A program made the position numbers and the translations under genes. Below, piece after piece: positions 27,601-36,799 of a stretch of DNA of 64,000 nt. Each line of letters begins with the position of its first letter. Position 1 is the first letter of the stretch. The notes below the pieces were generated by a model, which worked only from the letters and a program-made list of their open reading frames with translations, was not told the origin of the DNA and did not search any database. This stretch comes from an uncultured Lysobacteraceae bacterium (GTDB lineage Bacteria; Pseudomonadota; Gammaproteobacteria; Xanthomonadales; Xanthomonadaceae), in assembly GCA_946480825.1 (NCBI GenBank), contig CAMLLG010000012.1:1-64000 (forward strand). Reading direction: 5' to 3'.

Positions 27601-28871
27601 GAACTCGGCGCGCACGCCAGCTCACGGCCCATGTCTGCCCGGCGGCGGCGCGCGAAGGGCTCGTGGCCGATCTCGAACGACATCTGCAACAGGAGCTGCC
27701 AGTCTACATGCTGCCGCAGCACTGGCATCTGCTCGACCGCATGCCGACCTCCGCCAACGGCAAGATCGACCGCGCCGCGCTGGTCGCGGCGGTCGCGGAG
27801 GTCTCCGATGTCGCCGGACAGGCGCGCGTTTACGTCCCGCCGCGCACGCCGGACGAAAGGGCACTCGTCGAGATGTGGCAGGAAACGCTGCGACTTGAAC
27901 GGATCGGGGTGGAAGACGATTTCTTCGATCTCGGCGGGCAATCGTTCGACGCGATCCGGATCTTCGCGTTGATCCGCAACCGCTACGGTCGCCAGTTCAC
28001 GCTCGGCGACATCTGGCAGGCGCGTACCATCGCCGCCTTCGTCGCGAAACTGTCGGGGACCGTCGCGGAAGGAGGGCGGGGAGACCCGCTGGTGGCGCTC
28101 GCCGCATCGAAGACGGGGCGCCCGATCTGCTTCGTGCATCCGGCCGGCGGCACCGTCAGCGGCTATCTGGCGCTGGCACGCGCGTTGCCTCGACCGACCT
28201 ATGCCTTGCAGGCGCGCTGGCGGGCCGATGGCGGCCCCGCGCCGGAAAGCGTCGCCGCGCTGGCGGCGGACTACGTCGAGCGCCTGCTGAGAATGCAGCC
28301 GGAAGGTCCTTACACGCTCGGCGGTTGGTCTTCGGGCGGTGCGGTCGCATTCGAGATGGCGCGTCGCCTGGAATCCGGCGGGCGCACGGTCGATCGCGTC
28401 TATCTGCTGGATGCGCCGACGCCCTGGCGCCGTCCCATGCCGGACATGACGACGATACTGGCCTGGTTTCTGGAGGATCTCGGCGTCGAACTGCCGCTGG
28501 ATCGCGTTCGGCCCTGCGCTCCCGACGCGTCACCGGGAGAGGCGCTGGCCGCAGCGCTCGATGTCCTCCGCCCGGAGGCGGGCGACACTCTGGATCACGC
28601 ATCATTGCTGCCGATTTTCGAGGTTTTCATCGACATGTTGCGGATCGGCGCCGAATACGAACCCGCACCCATCCGCGCGCAGATAATCGTGGTGCGGGTC
28701 GAGCGCGACATGGTGAGCGAGTTCACCGCCCATCCCGGTGCGGACGAGCCCGACTGGGGCTGGGGACGCGCGGTGGGTGCCGATGCGGTCGCCACGCGCG
28801 CCCCCGGCAACCACCACACCTTTCTGCGCGAAACCGCGCTGCCCGCGTGGATCGGAGTTTTCGCGGAATGA
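24696..28871 (+). CDS. NRPS terminal module, docking-Cy(variant)-A(Cys)-PCP-TE
   Basis: 1391 residues. Residues about 1-60 (ALIQEIARRGIRLSVVDG) form a TubC-like docking domain. A cyclization-type condensation domain spans about 75-500, but its DxxxxDxxS motif reads NSFFVDGYA: first Asp replaced by Asn214, Asp219 kept. The A domain (A3 YVIYTSGTTGRPKG near 680-694, A10 NGKIDRAAL) has pocket D-L-Y-N-L-S-L-I-W, the standard Cys code. PCP Ser1083 (LGGQSF). A thioesterase follows with GWSSG (Ser1212) and a C-terminal His in GNHHTF. The TE makes this the releasing protein although it is encoded mid-cluster. I take the ATG at 24696; ATG 24705 is also possible. It ends in an ATGA overlap with the next gene. 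Confidence 0.92.
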   Translation: MEPMVNALIQEIARRGIRLSVVDGRLVVDARQNAVDESLKEGIREHRDALIAQIARVSAIDVRDAMEPIVPEPERAHLPFPLSDLQLGFYMANDPYMEYHVRPHCYMEMDREAGFDVGRYEAAWNRALRRHALGFHLINADLMLEKVPDPAPIRIAVQDFRALEPAQRDAALSAIRGQLERRELPLDVWPWFDLCASVWLEDGRERCRIHYNHNSFFVDGYATTQFLAEIERYYRDPSATLPPRTLSYRDAILAIRALEASPPGQRARDYWLSRLDALPPPPDLPQVQGLERRRRSMLDRRAAQLPKPVWDAFKSRANNAKITPSNAIIAAYAHVIAIWSQNDHFIFSQMVTRRFAELHPEIKTLIGNFASLYPLEIRIDRGATFRETAAAIQDQVMADIRHLQYGGMQVLQELNRRKGGFGTAPSPFVVGSGLFMKEYLKYDYVLLETSQTLLDHQFFELPDGTYYYVWDLIEAFFPEGLIDAMWAAFGRLLDALCNDPSAWDVPVRGLVGMDDTAKRRQRNATMQRFPETLLHAPLAERLRIGADAVAVRQGAAVATWARIDACSDAIAARVATCVWPEGGTRTVAVVMPRCRETLAAVIGVLKAGAAYVPIDPNLPARRREILIGDAGAPLVLTTRALRDALDWPDDVDAVVVDVDAAPQPLPVRLDAVVDPEELAYVIYTSGTTGRPKGVMIAHRAAMNTVQDINRRFGVGPTDRLFGISAFNFDLSVYDLFGALEAGATLIYPEVDAALDPNHWLDTVLAEAVTVWNTVPALMDLLVETAERRQVRFESLRLVLLSGDRIPTDLPARIHAAAPNATVVALGGATEAAIWSILYPLERGTAYDTAVPYGYPMANQRWHIRDGYGEDVPTWVPGELLIAGDGLAVGYLNDPEKTARSFVADPDSGERLYRTGDLGRYLPDGVLEIHGRIDHQVKIQGHRIELGEIEATLLRHPEVRQAVVTIREAGTRRARQLTAHVCPAAAREGLVADLERHLQQELPVYMLPQHWHLLDRMPTSANGKIDRAALVAAVAEVSDVAGQARVYVPPRTPDERALVEMWQETLRLERIGVEDDFFDLGGQSFDAIRIFALIRNRYGRQFTLGDIWQARTIAAFVAKLSGTVAEGGRGDPLVALAASKTGRPICFVHPAGGTVSGYLALARALPRPTYALQARWRADGGPAPESVAALAADYVERLLRMQPEGPYTLGGWSSGGAVAFEMARRLESGGRTVDRVYLLDAPTPWRRPMPDMTTILAWFLEDLGVELPLDRVRPCAPDASPGEALAAALDVLRPEAGDTLDHASLLPIFEVFIDMLRIGAEYEPAPIRAQIIVVRVERDMVSEFTAHPGADEPDWGWGRAVGADAVATRAPGNHHTFLRETALPAWIGVFAE

Positions 28872-31800
28872 TCGACCAAAGCCCCCGGTCCCCTCGGAAC
28901 GTGCAGGCGATGCAACGCTTGCTGCGCGAATTGTCGGAACTCGATATCACCCTCGATGTGGACGAGACCGGTCGCCTGCTGGTCAATGCACCGGCAGGAG
29001 CGGTCAGCCAGACGCTGGGGGAGCGCATCCGCGAACACAAAAGCGCGCTGATCGATCTTCTGCGCGCTTCCGCCGCCGGGCGCGAGCGCGACGATCTGCC
29101 GCGCATCGTGCCGGACCCGGCTTCGCGACTGATGCCGTTCCCGCTGAATGCGGTCCAGCACGCCTACTGGATCGGCCGCAACGCACAGATGGAATTGGGC
29201 GGCGTTTCCACCCATTTCTACTTCGAGGCGGAGGCCGCCGGGCTCGACCTCGGCCGCTTCGAGGCGGCGCTCGGAAAAGTCATCCTTTCGCACGACATGC
29301 TGCGCGCGACCATCGACAGGGAAGGCATGCAGCGCGTCTCCGAGAAGGTGCCCGATTACCGCATCCGCACGCTCGATCTGCGCGGCCGTTCGCAGATTGC
29401 GGTCGAGGAGGCCGTTGCCGACGTGCGCGCCGAGATGTCGCAGCAGGTGTTCGACTGCACGCGCTGGCCCTTGTTCGAGGTTCGCGTGGCGCGACTGGAC
29501 GATGATCGCGCCCTGTTGTTCTTCAGCTGGGATTTCCTGGTCGTCGATGCCTGGTCGGTACTGATGATCTTCAATCAGTGGCGGGCGTTCTACGACGCGC
29601 CGACGTTGGCGCCGAGCACGACCGAGCTGTCGTTCCGCGATTACATTCGCGCCGAGCGCGCGCTGGGCGACACGCCCCTGTACGAGCGGGCCAGACGCTA
29701 CTGGTGGGAACGCATCGACACGCTGCCGGCGGCGCCGATGCTGCCGGTGCGCAACAGGATCGAGCCGGGGCGCAAGCACGAATTCACGCGCAGACGCATG
29801 CGCTTGGGCGCTGAGGCATGGGCACGGTTGAGCGCGACCGCCCAGTCGTATGCGATCACGCCGTCCAACCTGATGCTGGCCGCGTTCGCCGAGGTGCTCG
29901 ATCGCTGGAGCAAGACTTCGCACTATGCGCTGAACCTGACCCTGTTCAATCGCCTTCCGCTGCACGAGGACGTGATGGCGCTGGTCGGCGATTTCACCAC
30001 GCTGACGGTCACCGAGATCCATCGCGACGGCGAGAAGGATTTCGCTTCTCGCGCGAAACGCATCCAGAATCGTTTCCTGCAGGATTTCGAGCACCGGCAT
30101 TTCAGCGGCGTCGAAATCATGCGCGAGATCGCGAAGCGCCGACAGCTCGGCGGTCGCGCGCTGATGCCGGTGGTGTTCACCAGCACGCTGATGCTGTCCC
30201 GCAAGGGCGGAGACGGCGATTCCGGCCTCGGCCTGGAAGCGTTCGGGCCGATGCGTTACGGCATCACCCAGACGCCACAGGTGTTGCTCGATTGCCAGAT
30301 CTTCGAGATCGACGGCGCTCTGGTGGTGAATTGGGATGCGGTCGAAGAACTCTTTTTGCCCGGAGTGCTCGATGCGATGTTCGGCAGCCTCGAGCGTCTG
30401 GTCCGACGCCTGGCCGACGAGCCGGAGGCCTGGCGTCGCGGCGATCTCGTGCAGCTGCCGGAGGCTCAGCTTGCGGTGCGCGAAGCCGATCGCCGCTCGC
30501 TCGATGCGTCGTGGCTGAAGGACGAAGCGCTGCTGTTGCACGGCGGATTCGTGCGACATGCGGTCGCGCGGCCCGATGCCATCGCGATCGAGGGCGACGC
30601 CAGCATGACCTATGGCGAACTGCACGCGATCGCCTGCGATCTGGCCGATCGCTTGATCGCCGGCGGCGTGCAACCGAACACCCTGGTCGCCGTGGTCATG
30701 GAGAAAGGATGGCAGCAGATCGCTGCCGTTCTCGGCATCCTCATCGCTGGTGGCGCCTATCTGCCGATCGATCCCGCGCTGCCGCCCATGCGTCAGCAGC
30801 ATCTCATCCGCCACGGCGACGTGGCCTGGGTACTCGCGTCGACGGACATACCGGGCGAAGTGCTTGACGGGACCGATGCGCAGGTCGTCCGCGTGGTGCG
30901 TCCCGCGGAATACCGTGCCCCGACCGAGGCTTCGGCGCCGAGACAGCGCCAATCCGACATCGCCTACGTGATCTTCACCTCGGGATCCAGCGGCCTGCCC
31001 AAGGGCGTGGTCATCGACCATCGCGGTGCGCTCACCACGATCGAGGCGATGAACGGCGTGTATGGCGTCGGCCCGTCGGATCGCGTGCTCGCGGTGTCGT
31101 CGTTGAGTTTCGATCTTTCCGTCTACGATATTTTCGGCCTGCTCGCGGTCGGTGGCGCCATCGTGATGCCGTCGAGCGATGCGACCAAGGACGCGGCGCA
31201 GTGGACGCGGCTCATCCATCGCCATCGGGTCACGCTGTGGAATTCGGCGCCTCAGCTGATGAGCATGCTCGTCGACTACAACGAGTTGCAGCCGGGCGAT
31301 TCGCTCGCTTCGATCCGTTCGGTCTGGCTGAGCGGCGACTGGATTCCGACCAAACTGCCGGCCCGGATCCGCACGTTGATCGGCCCATGCGAGATCATCA
31401 GTCTCGGCGGCGCGACGGAGGGCTCGATCTGGTCGATCCACCATCGCATCGAAGGCGACACCGGACACCTGGAAAGCATTCCGTACGGCAAGGCGCTGCC
31501 GGGGCAATCGATGCAGGTGCTCGATTCCGATCTGCGTTCATGTCCGGACTACGTGATCGGCCATATCCACATCGGCGGTCCGGGCGTCGCCCTGGGCTAC
31601 TGGAAAGATCCGGAAAAGACCGCGCAACGTTTCCGCATGCATCCGCGCACCGGTGAGCGTCTGTACTGGACCGGCGACCTGGGTCGCTACGCAAGCGACG
31701 GCGTCATCGAATTTCTCGGGCGCGAGGACGAGCAGATCAAGCTGCATGGGCATCGCGTCGAACTGGGCGAAATCGCGGCGCAGCTGAAGGCGCATCCGCA

Positions 31801-34800
31801 TGTGGAAGATGCGGTCGCATACATCGCCGACATCGGAGGGACGGCGACGCTGGTCGCCTGCGTCGTACCGGAAGGCGGGGAGGGCGGCCCGCTGTTCGTC
31901 GCACCGGAGATCGATGCCGTCGATCTCGCGACTCGCCGTGCGCGTCTCGGCGCCATGGCCAATCTCGCTCCGGATCATCGACAGCGATCGGACCTGATCC
32001 GCTTCGGCGCCTTCTGGCGCGATCTGTCGGCGCTGTCGCTGGATGCGATGGCCGGAGGCTTGCGCATCCTCGGCATCGACGGAAGCGTCGACCTCGATGC
32101 CGTTGCGGAAGCGGCGGGCGTGCTGCCGCGCTTCCGTTTCCTGGTCGCCAAGTGGGTCGAGACGCTGGAAACGGCGGGACGCATCACGCGCGATGCCGAC
32201 GGCCGGCCAAGGGTCGCGGGAGGCGATGCGTCGGAGGCGGCAATCGCCGCATTCGAAGCCGAATACGGGACCGATGAACGCACCTCCGGTTTCTGTCGCT
32301 ACATCGTCGCCTGTCTGCGCCGTCAATCCGATCTGCTGTGCGGCAAGGCCTCGCCGCTTGAGCTGTTGTTTCCCGACGGCGATTTCGCGCTGGGCGACCA
32401 TCTCTATCGCACCAACCCGGTCTCGGCCCATCACAATCGGCAATTGGCGGCGGCGTTCGCCGAAATCGTCGCGGGCGCGCCGGCCGGCGCACCGCTGCGC
32501 GTACTGGAGGTCGGCGCCGGTACCGGCGGAACGACCGCCTCGCTGTTGCCTCTGCTGGCATCGCGCGAAACCGTGGAATACTGGTTCACGGATCTCTCGC
32601 CGCTGTTCCTCGACCGCGCGAGACGCGCCTTCGACCCATACCCGTTCGTTCGACATGCGCTGTACGACATCGACCGCGATCCCGAACTGCAGGGTTTCGT
32701 CGCGCACGAGTTCGATGCGATCGTCGCCGCGAACGTGCTGCACGACGCCAAACACCTTCCCACGACGCTCGCCCGTCTGCGTCGTCTCCTCAAACCCGGC
32801 GGCCCGTTGTTGCTGCTCGAAGGCACGCGCGACAGTCCGTGGCAGTGGTTGTCGGTGGCCTATCTGGAGGGTGTCGGCGAATACACCGACGATCGCGCGG
32901 AGACGCATTCTCCGATCCTCGGGACGGATCGCTGGCGGCATGCGCTGACCGCCGCCGGATTCGAGGGGATCGTGAACTTTCCGCATGGCGCTGTCGGCGA
33001 CGAGGCCGATCTCGTCCTGCGCGAGGCGATGCCCCAGCACGTGATCGTGGCCCACGGGCCGACGCGCTTCGGGGTGTTCGACGCCGCACCGCTCGACAGG
33101 CATCTGGAAGCGATCCTGCCCGCCTACATGATTCCGCAGCGCTACGTGCCGCTGGATCGCCTGCCGTTGACCGCGAACGGCAAGATCGACCGCGCCGCAT
33201 TGCCCCGTTTCCAGAGAGCCGCATCGGCCCGGACCCGCACGGCGACGCCCGCCCGCGCAGGCAACGAGCAGACGATCCATGCGATCTGGAAAGAGGTGCT
33301 CGGACTGGACGCGATCGGCGTCGACGACAATTTCTTCGATCTCGGAGGTGATTCGCTGCTGCTCACCCAGACGCTGGGCCGGCTCAACCGGACGCTCGGT
33401 CTGGAACTGGCGATGGCCGACCTCTTCTCGTATCCGACGATCCGTTCTCTGGCCGAGCACATCGGTCGCGGTCGCACGGACGCGCTGCCGGCCCCCGCAC
33501 CGGCGACGGCGCCGTCGCCGGTCGACAACGCGATCGCGATCATCGGCATGTCGGGCCGCTTTCCCGATGCGCCGGATGTCGATAGTTTCTGGCGAAATCT
33601 CTGCGATGGCGTGTGCTCGGTACGGGACTGGAGCGACGCCGAACTCCGCCAAGCCGGCGTCGCCGAGGATCTCATCGCCGACCCTCGATACGTGAAAGCC
33701 GGCGTGCCGATCGCAGGGTTGGACCTGTTCGATGCCGATTACTTCGGTTTCACCCCGCGCGAAGCGCAGGTGATGGATCCCCAGCTCCGCTTCCTTCTTG
33801 AGGAAGCGGTGACGGCGATGGAATCCGCAGGCTACCCGCATCAGATCCATGGCGGAGAGATCGGCGTGTTCGTCGGCAAGGACGTCAGCCAGTATTTGCA
33901 TGCGCATCTGCTCGGAAGACCCGAACTGATGCGCAGCATGGGCGTGATGGGAATGGCGAACCTCAACGAAAAGGATTACGCCGCGACCCAGGTCTCCTAT
34001 CGTCTTGATTTCACGGGCCCCAGCCTGAACATCAACACCGCGTGTTCGACCTCTCTGGTCGCGGTGCATCAGGCCTGCCGCAGCCTGATCGATGGCGAAT
34101 GCGCGATCGCGCTCGCCGGCGGCGTCAGCCTGGAAACCTTGCAGCCCACCGGTTACCTGTATCGCGAAGGTTCGATCGCATCACCGGACGGACGCTGCCG
34201 CGCGTTCTCGGATGATGCCAACGGCTGCGTCCGCGGCAGCGGCATCGGCCTGGTCGTGCTCAAGCCGCTGGCCAATGCCCTGCGCGATCGCGACACCGTG
34301 CATGCGGTGATTCTCGGTACCGCGATCAACAACGACGGTGCGCGGAAGATCGGATTCAGCGCACCGAGCATGCAGGGGCAGCGTCGCGTCATCGCCATGG
34401 CACTGGCCCGGGCCGGTCTCTCGCCGTCGCAGATCCAGTACATCGAAACGCACGGCACCGGCACTTCGCTGGGCGACCCGATCGAAATCAAGGGGCTCAA
34501 TCAGGTATTCAATCGCGATGCGGGCGCGAACTGCCTGATCGGTTCGCTGAAGACGAATATCGGTCATCTGGATGCCGCGGCGGGCGTCGCCGGGCTGATC
34601 AAGACGGTACTTGCCCTGCGCGATGGCCGGATTCCGCCGAGCCTGCATTTCCGCGCGCCGAATCCGCGCATCGACTTCGGCGACGGCGCGTTGCGGGTCA
34701 ACGCGGATCTCCGCGAGTGGCCATCGACCGGGCAGCCCCGACGTGCGGGCGTGAGTTCCTTCGGCGTCGGCGGCACCAACGCGCACGCCGTGCTGGAACA

Positions 34801-36328
34801 ACCCCCGATCCTGCCCCGCGACAGGGCCGGGAACGAGGGGGCGGTGCGCGTCTATCCGATATCGGCGAAAACGACCGCTTCGCTCGCCGCGCTCGCCGCG
34901 AATCTCGCCGACTGGATCGATGCCCATCCGGACGCCGATGCCGACGCCGTGGCCTATACCTTGCAGGTGGGCCGCATCGCGCATCCCCATCGTCTCGCTT
35001 TTGCCTGCGACGATCTCGCCGCGCTGCAGCGTGCGCTGCGCGCGCATCCGGTCGCGTATCGCTGCGAGACCGGTTTCACGCCGACATCCGTATTCGTTTT
35101 CGCCGACGATGCCTTGCCGAAGCGCTCGGTAGTGCGCGCGCTGTATCGCGAATGTTCCGCGTTCCGGGAAGCTTACGATCGCTGCGCCGCACCGATCCGC
35201 ACTTTCCTGGAGGAGGATCCGGTCGCCGCCCTGGATCGCGATGTGCCGCTGTCGTCGGCGCTCGCGGCTGCGCTTGCGTTCGCAAGCCAGTACGCGTTGG
35301 CGGCCTGGTGGCGATCGCTCGGGATCGCGCCGGAGGCGATGATCGGCACGGATATCGGAGAGTACGTCGCCGCATGCCTGGCAGGCGTTTTCAGTCTCGA
35401 AGAGGCGCTGTCGCTGGTCGTGGTCCGTGCGCAGCTGTTGGACAGCACGAGCGCCGACTTGCCGCGTTCCGCCCGAATCGATGCCATCCGCGACACCTAC
35501 GCCGACTGTTTGCGCGAGACTCGGCGCGCCGCGGTGACCATTCCGTTCGTCTCTTCCGTGGATGGCGCCTGGATGAGCGATGGCAATGCCGCCGATGCCG
35601 CCCACTGGCTCCGTCACCTCGATGGTCCCGCCGCCTATATCGAAGGCCTGCGGCGACTCGCGGTCGAGCCGCAGCGCCGGTTCCTCATCGTCGGCGCTCT
35701 CGCCGACGTTGCTCCGCTGGCGACGACCGCCGGCATCGATGCGTCGCGTCTTGTCTCGCTTTCCGCAGACGATGGCGAAGCGGCTGCCGCTGCCGTGATC
35801 GCGCGGCTTTGGTTGGCCGGCATCGAGATCGCATGGCCGGCGCTGTGGCGTACACCCGTGCCGGGAAGGATCCCGTTGCCGACCTGCGTCTTCGATCGTC
35901 GCTCGTACTGGCTGTCGCCCGTCGGCGTCGACGGCAACACGCTCTACGATGCGGGCGAAGCCGGGCGTTCGGAGGCAGAGGAAGAACGGCGTTTCTTCCC
36001 GCGCCCCGAGCTCAAGGCGCCGTACGTGGCGCCATCCGGAGAAGTCCAGTGCGCATTGGCCGAACTCTGGCAGACCTTCCTGGCGATCGCTCCGATCGGT
36101 GCCGACGACAATTTCTTCGAGCTCGGCGGCGACTCCCTGCTCGGCGTCCAGATCAAGGAAAAGATGAAGAGCGATCTCGGAGTCGATATTCCGGTCGGCA
36201 GGCTTTTCCTGCTCGGCAGCATCCGCAACATCGCCAATTATCACGCCGTTCTCGTCGGCGACATGCAGATCGGGGATCTTTCGGACGAAGAAATCGAAGG
36301 GATTTACCGGGCATACGAGAGCGCATGA
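28868..36328 (+). CDS. Hybrid NRPS-PKS, docking-Cy-A(Cys)-MT-PCP-KS-AT(relic)-ACP
   Basis: 2486 residues. TubC-like N-terminal docking about 10-70. Cy domain about 85-510 with intact DFLVVDAWS. A domain with A3 near 699 and pocket D-L-Y-N-W-S-L-I-W (Cys type). A SAM methyltransferase-fold insertion lies between A8 and A10 (LEVGAGTGGTT near 1213), as in pyochelin and yersiniabactin Cys modules, where it methylates or epimerizes. PCP Ser1496. KS Cys1726 in NTACSTS, ETHGTGTS. The AT region (about 2070-2330) is a remnant: the GHSxG box is GTDIG (Asp2162) and the central subdomain is missing. ACP Ser2423 (LGGDSLLG). It should cyclize Cys to a thiazoline, then extend with a ketide unit supplied in trans. 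The ATG overlaps the previous stop. Confidence 0.93.
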   Translation: MIDQSPRSPRNVQAMQRLLRELSELDITLDVDETGRLLVNAPAGAVSQTLGERIREHKSALIDLLRASAAGRERDDLPRIVPDPASRLMPFPLNAVQHAYWIGRNAQMELGGVSTHFYFEAEAAGLDLGRFEAALGKVILSHDMLRATIDREGMQRVSEKVPDYRIRTLDLRGRSQIAVEEAVADVRAEMSQQVFDCTRWPLFEVRVARLDDDRALLFFSWDFLVVDAWSVLMIFNQWRAFYDAPTLAPSTTELSFRDYIRAERALGDTPLYERARRYWWERIDTLPAAPMLPVRNRIEPGRKHEFTRRRMRLGAEAWARLSATAQSYAITPSNLMLAAFAEVLDRWSKTSHYALNLTLFNRLPLHEDVMALVGDFTTLTVTEIHRDGEKDFASRAKRIQNRFLQDFEHRHFSGVEIMREIAKRRQLGGRALMPVVFTSTLMLSRKGGDGDSGLGLEAFGPMRYGITQTPQVLLDCQIFEIDGALVVNWDAVEELFLPGVLDAMFGSLERLVRRLADEPEAWRRGDLVQLPEAQLAVREADRRSLDASWLKDEALLLHGGFVRHAVARPDAIAIEGDASMTYGELHAIACDLADRLIAGGVQPNTLVAVVMEKGWQQIAAVLGILIAGGAYLPIDPALPPMRQQHLIRHGDVAWVLASTDIPGEVLDGTDAQVVRVVRPAEYRAPTEASAPRQRQSDIAYVIFTSGSSGLPKGVVIDHRGALTTIEAMNGVYGVGPSDRVLAVSSLSFDLSVYDIFGLLAVGGAIVMPSSDATKDAAQWTRLIHRHRVTLWNSAPQLMSMLVDYNELQPGDSLASIRSVWLSGDWIPTKLPARIRTLIGPCEIISLGGATEGSIWSIHHRIEGDTGHLESIPYGKALPGQSMQVLDSDLRSCPDYVIGHIHIGGPGVALGYWKDPEKTAQRFRMHPRTGERLYWTGDLGRYASDGVIEFLGREDEQIKLHGHRVELGEIAAQLKAHPHVEDAVAYIADIGGTATLVACVVPEGGEGGPLFVAPEIDAVDLATRRARLGAMANLAPDHRQRSDLIRFGAFWRDLSALSLDAMAGGLRILGIDGSVDLDAVAEAAGVLPRFRFLVAKWVETLETAGRITRDADGRPRVAGGDASEAAIAAFEAEYGTDERTSGFCRYIVACLRRQSDLLCGKASPLELLFPDGDFALGDHLYRTNPVSAHHNRQLAAAFAEIVAGAPAGAPLRVLEVGAGTGGTTASLLPLLASRETVEYWFTDLSPLFLDRARRAFDPYPFVRHALYDIDRDPELQGFVAHEFDAIVAANVLHDAKHLPTTLARLRRLLKPGGPLLLLEGTRDSPWQWLSVAYLEGVGEYTDDRAETHSPILGTDRWRHALTAAGFEGIVNFPHGAVGDEADLVLREAMPQHVIVAHGPTRFGVFDAAPLDRHLEAILPAYMIPQRYVPLDRLPLTANGKIDRAALPRFQRAASARTRTATPARAGNEQTIHAIWKEVLGLDAIGVDDNFFDLGGDSLLLTQTLGRLNRTLGLELAMADLFSYPTIRSLAEHIGRGRTDALPAPAPATAPSPVDNAIAIIGMSGRFPDAPDVDSFWRNLCDGVCSVRDWSDAELRQAGVAEDLIADPRYVKAGVPIAGLDLFDADYFGFTPREAQVMDPQLRFLLEEAVTAMESAGYPHQIHGGEIGVFVGKDVSQYLHAHLLGRPELMRSMGVMGMANLNEKDYAATQVSYRLDFTGPSLNINTACSTSLVAVHQACRSLIDGECAIALAGGVSLETLQPTGYLYREGSIASPDGRCRAFSDDANGCVRGSGIGLVVLKPLANALRDRDTVHAVILGTAINNDGARKIGFSAPSMQGQRRVIAMALARAGLSPSQIQYIETHGTGTSLGDPIEIKGLNQVFNRDAGANCLIGSLKTNIGHLDAAAGVAGLIKTVLALRDGRIPPSLHFRAPNPRIDFGDGALRVNADLREWPSTGQPRRAGVSSFGVGGTNAHAVLEQPPILPRDRAGNEGAVRVYPISAKTTASLAALAANLADWIDAHPDADADAVAYTLQVGRIAHPHRLAFACDDLAALQRALRAHPVAYRCETGFTPTSVFVFADDALPKRSVVRALYRECSAFREAYDRCAAPIRTFLEEDPVAALDRDVPLSSALAAALAFASQYALAAWWRSLGIAPEAMIGTDIGEYVAACLAGVFSLEEALSLVVVRAQLLDSTSADLPRSARIDAIRDTYADCLRETRRAAVTIPFVSSVDGAWMSDGNAADAAHWLRHLDGPAAYIEGLRRLAVEPQRRFLIVGALADVAPLATTAGIDASRLVSLSADDGEAAAAAVIARLWLAGIEIAWPALWRTPVPGRIPLPTCVFDRRSYWLSPVGVDGNTLYDAGEAGRSEAEEERRFFPRPELKAPYVAPSGEVQCALAELWQTFLAIAPIGADDNFFELGGDSLLGVQIKEKMKSDLGVDIPVGRLFLLGSIRNIANYHAVLVGDMQIGDLSDEEIEGIYRAYESA

Positions 36329-36361
36329 TCGGCACAACACAACGACAGCATAGGAAACCAA

Positions 36362-36799
36362 ATGAACCACAAAGAAATTTACCCGACACGGATCGCGATC
36401 GGCTGGCTCAGTCTGTTGCTGCTGCTGGTTGTGATGTTGGTCTTCATGATCGTCTTCAGCGCGCTGGACAACGATGAGTTCGCTTCGCTGCGCAGGGATC
36501 CGGGACGCGGCGGATTGCGGATGATGACCTACGTCGTGGGTATCTACGCATTGATGCCGATACTGGTGCAGATCGTGGACAGATGGCGGATGGCGGCCGC
36601 ACGCTGGATCATGGTGGCCGCGGCCGCGGGGAACATCATGTTCATGCTCATGCACCACCTATCGCATTGGCACGGCGGCGATCGGCCGAACTTCAATTCG
36701 CACGTTCTCGACCTGGCCATTCATGCCGTCGGCCTGTGGGTGCTTTACAACAGCATCCGGTGGGCGAGAGCCGGCGGCAACAGGGGGGATTCCGCATGA
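36362..36799 (+). CDS. Small integral membrane protein with a His-rich loop
   Basis: 145 residues, no family recognised. Four hydrophobic segments are visible at about 12-34, 54-70, 79-97 and 112-130. Between the third and fourth lies a His-rich stretch, MHHLSHWHGGD, that could bind a metal. An AGGAAA site precedes the ATG. The stop overlaps the next gene (ATGA), a HupE-like metal permease, so the two likely work together, perhaps in metal uptake for the metal enzymes encoded downstream. That use is inferred. Confidence 0.7.
   Translation: MNHKEIYPTRIAIGWLSLLLLLVVMLVFMIVFSALDNDEFASLRRDPGRGGLRMMTYVVGIYALMPILVQIVDRWRMAAARWIMVAAAAGNIMFMLMHHLSHWHGGDRPNFNSHVLDLAIHAVGLWVLYNSIRWARAGGNRGDSA

Noticed and set aside
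24672..28139. Long minus-strand open frames opposite the NRPS genes (also near 21.0-24.7, 28.6-31.5, 51.9-55.5 and 58.3-61.0 kb)
   Set aside because: Same antisense effect; no recognisable motifs and no ribosome sites, and they fully overlap strongly supported genes.
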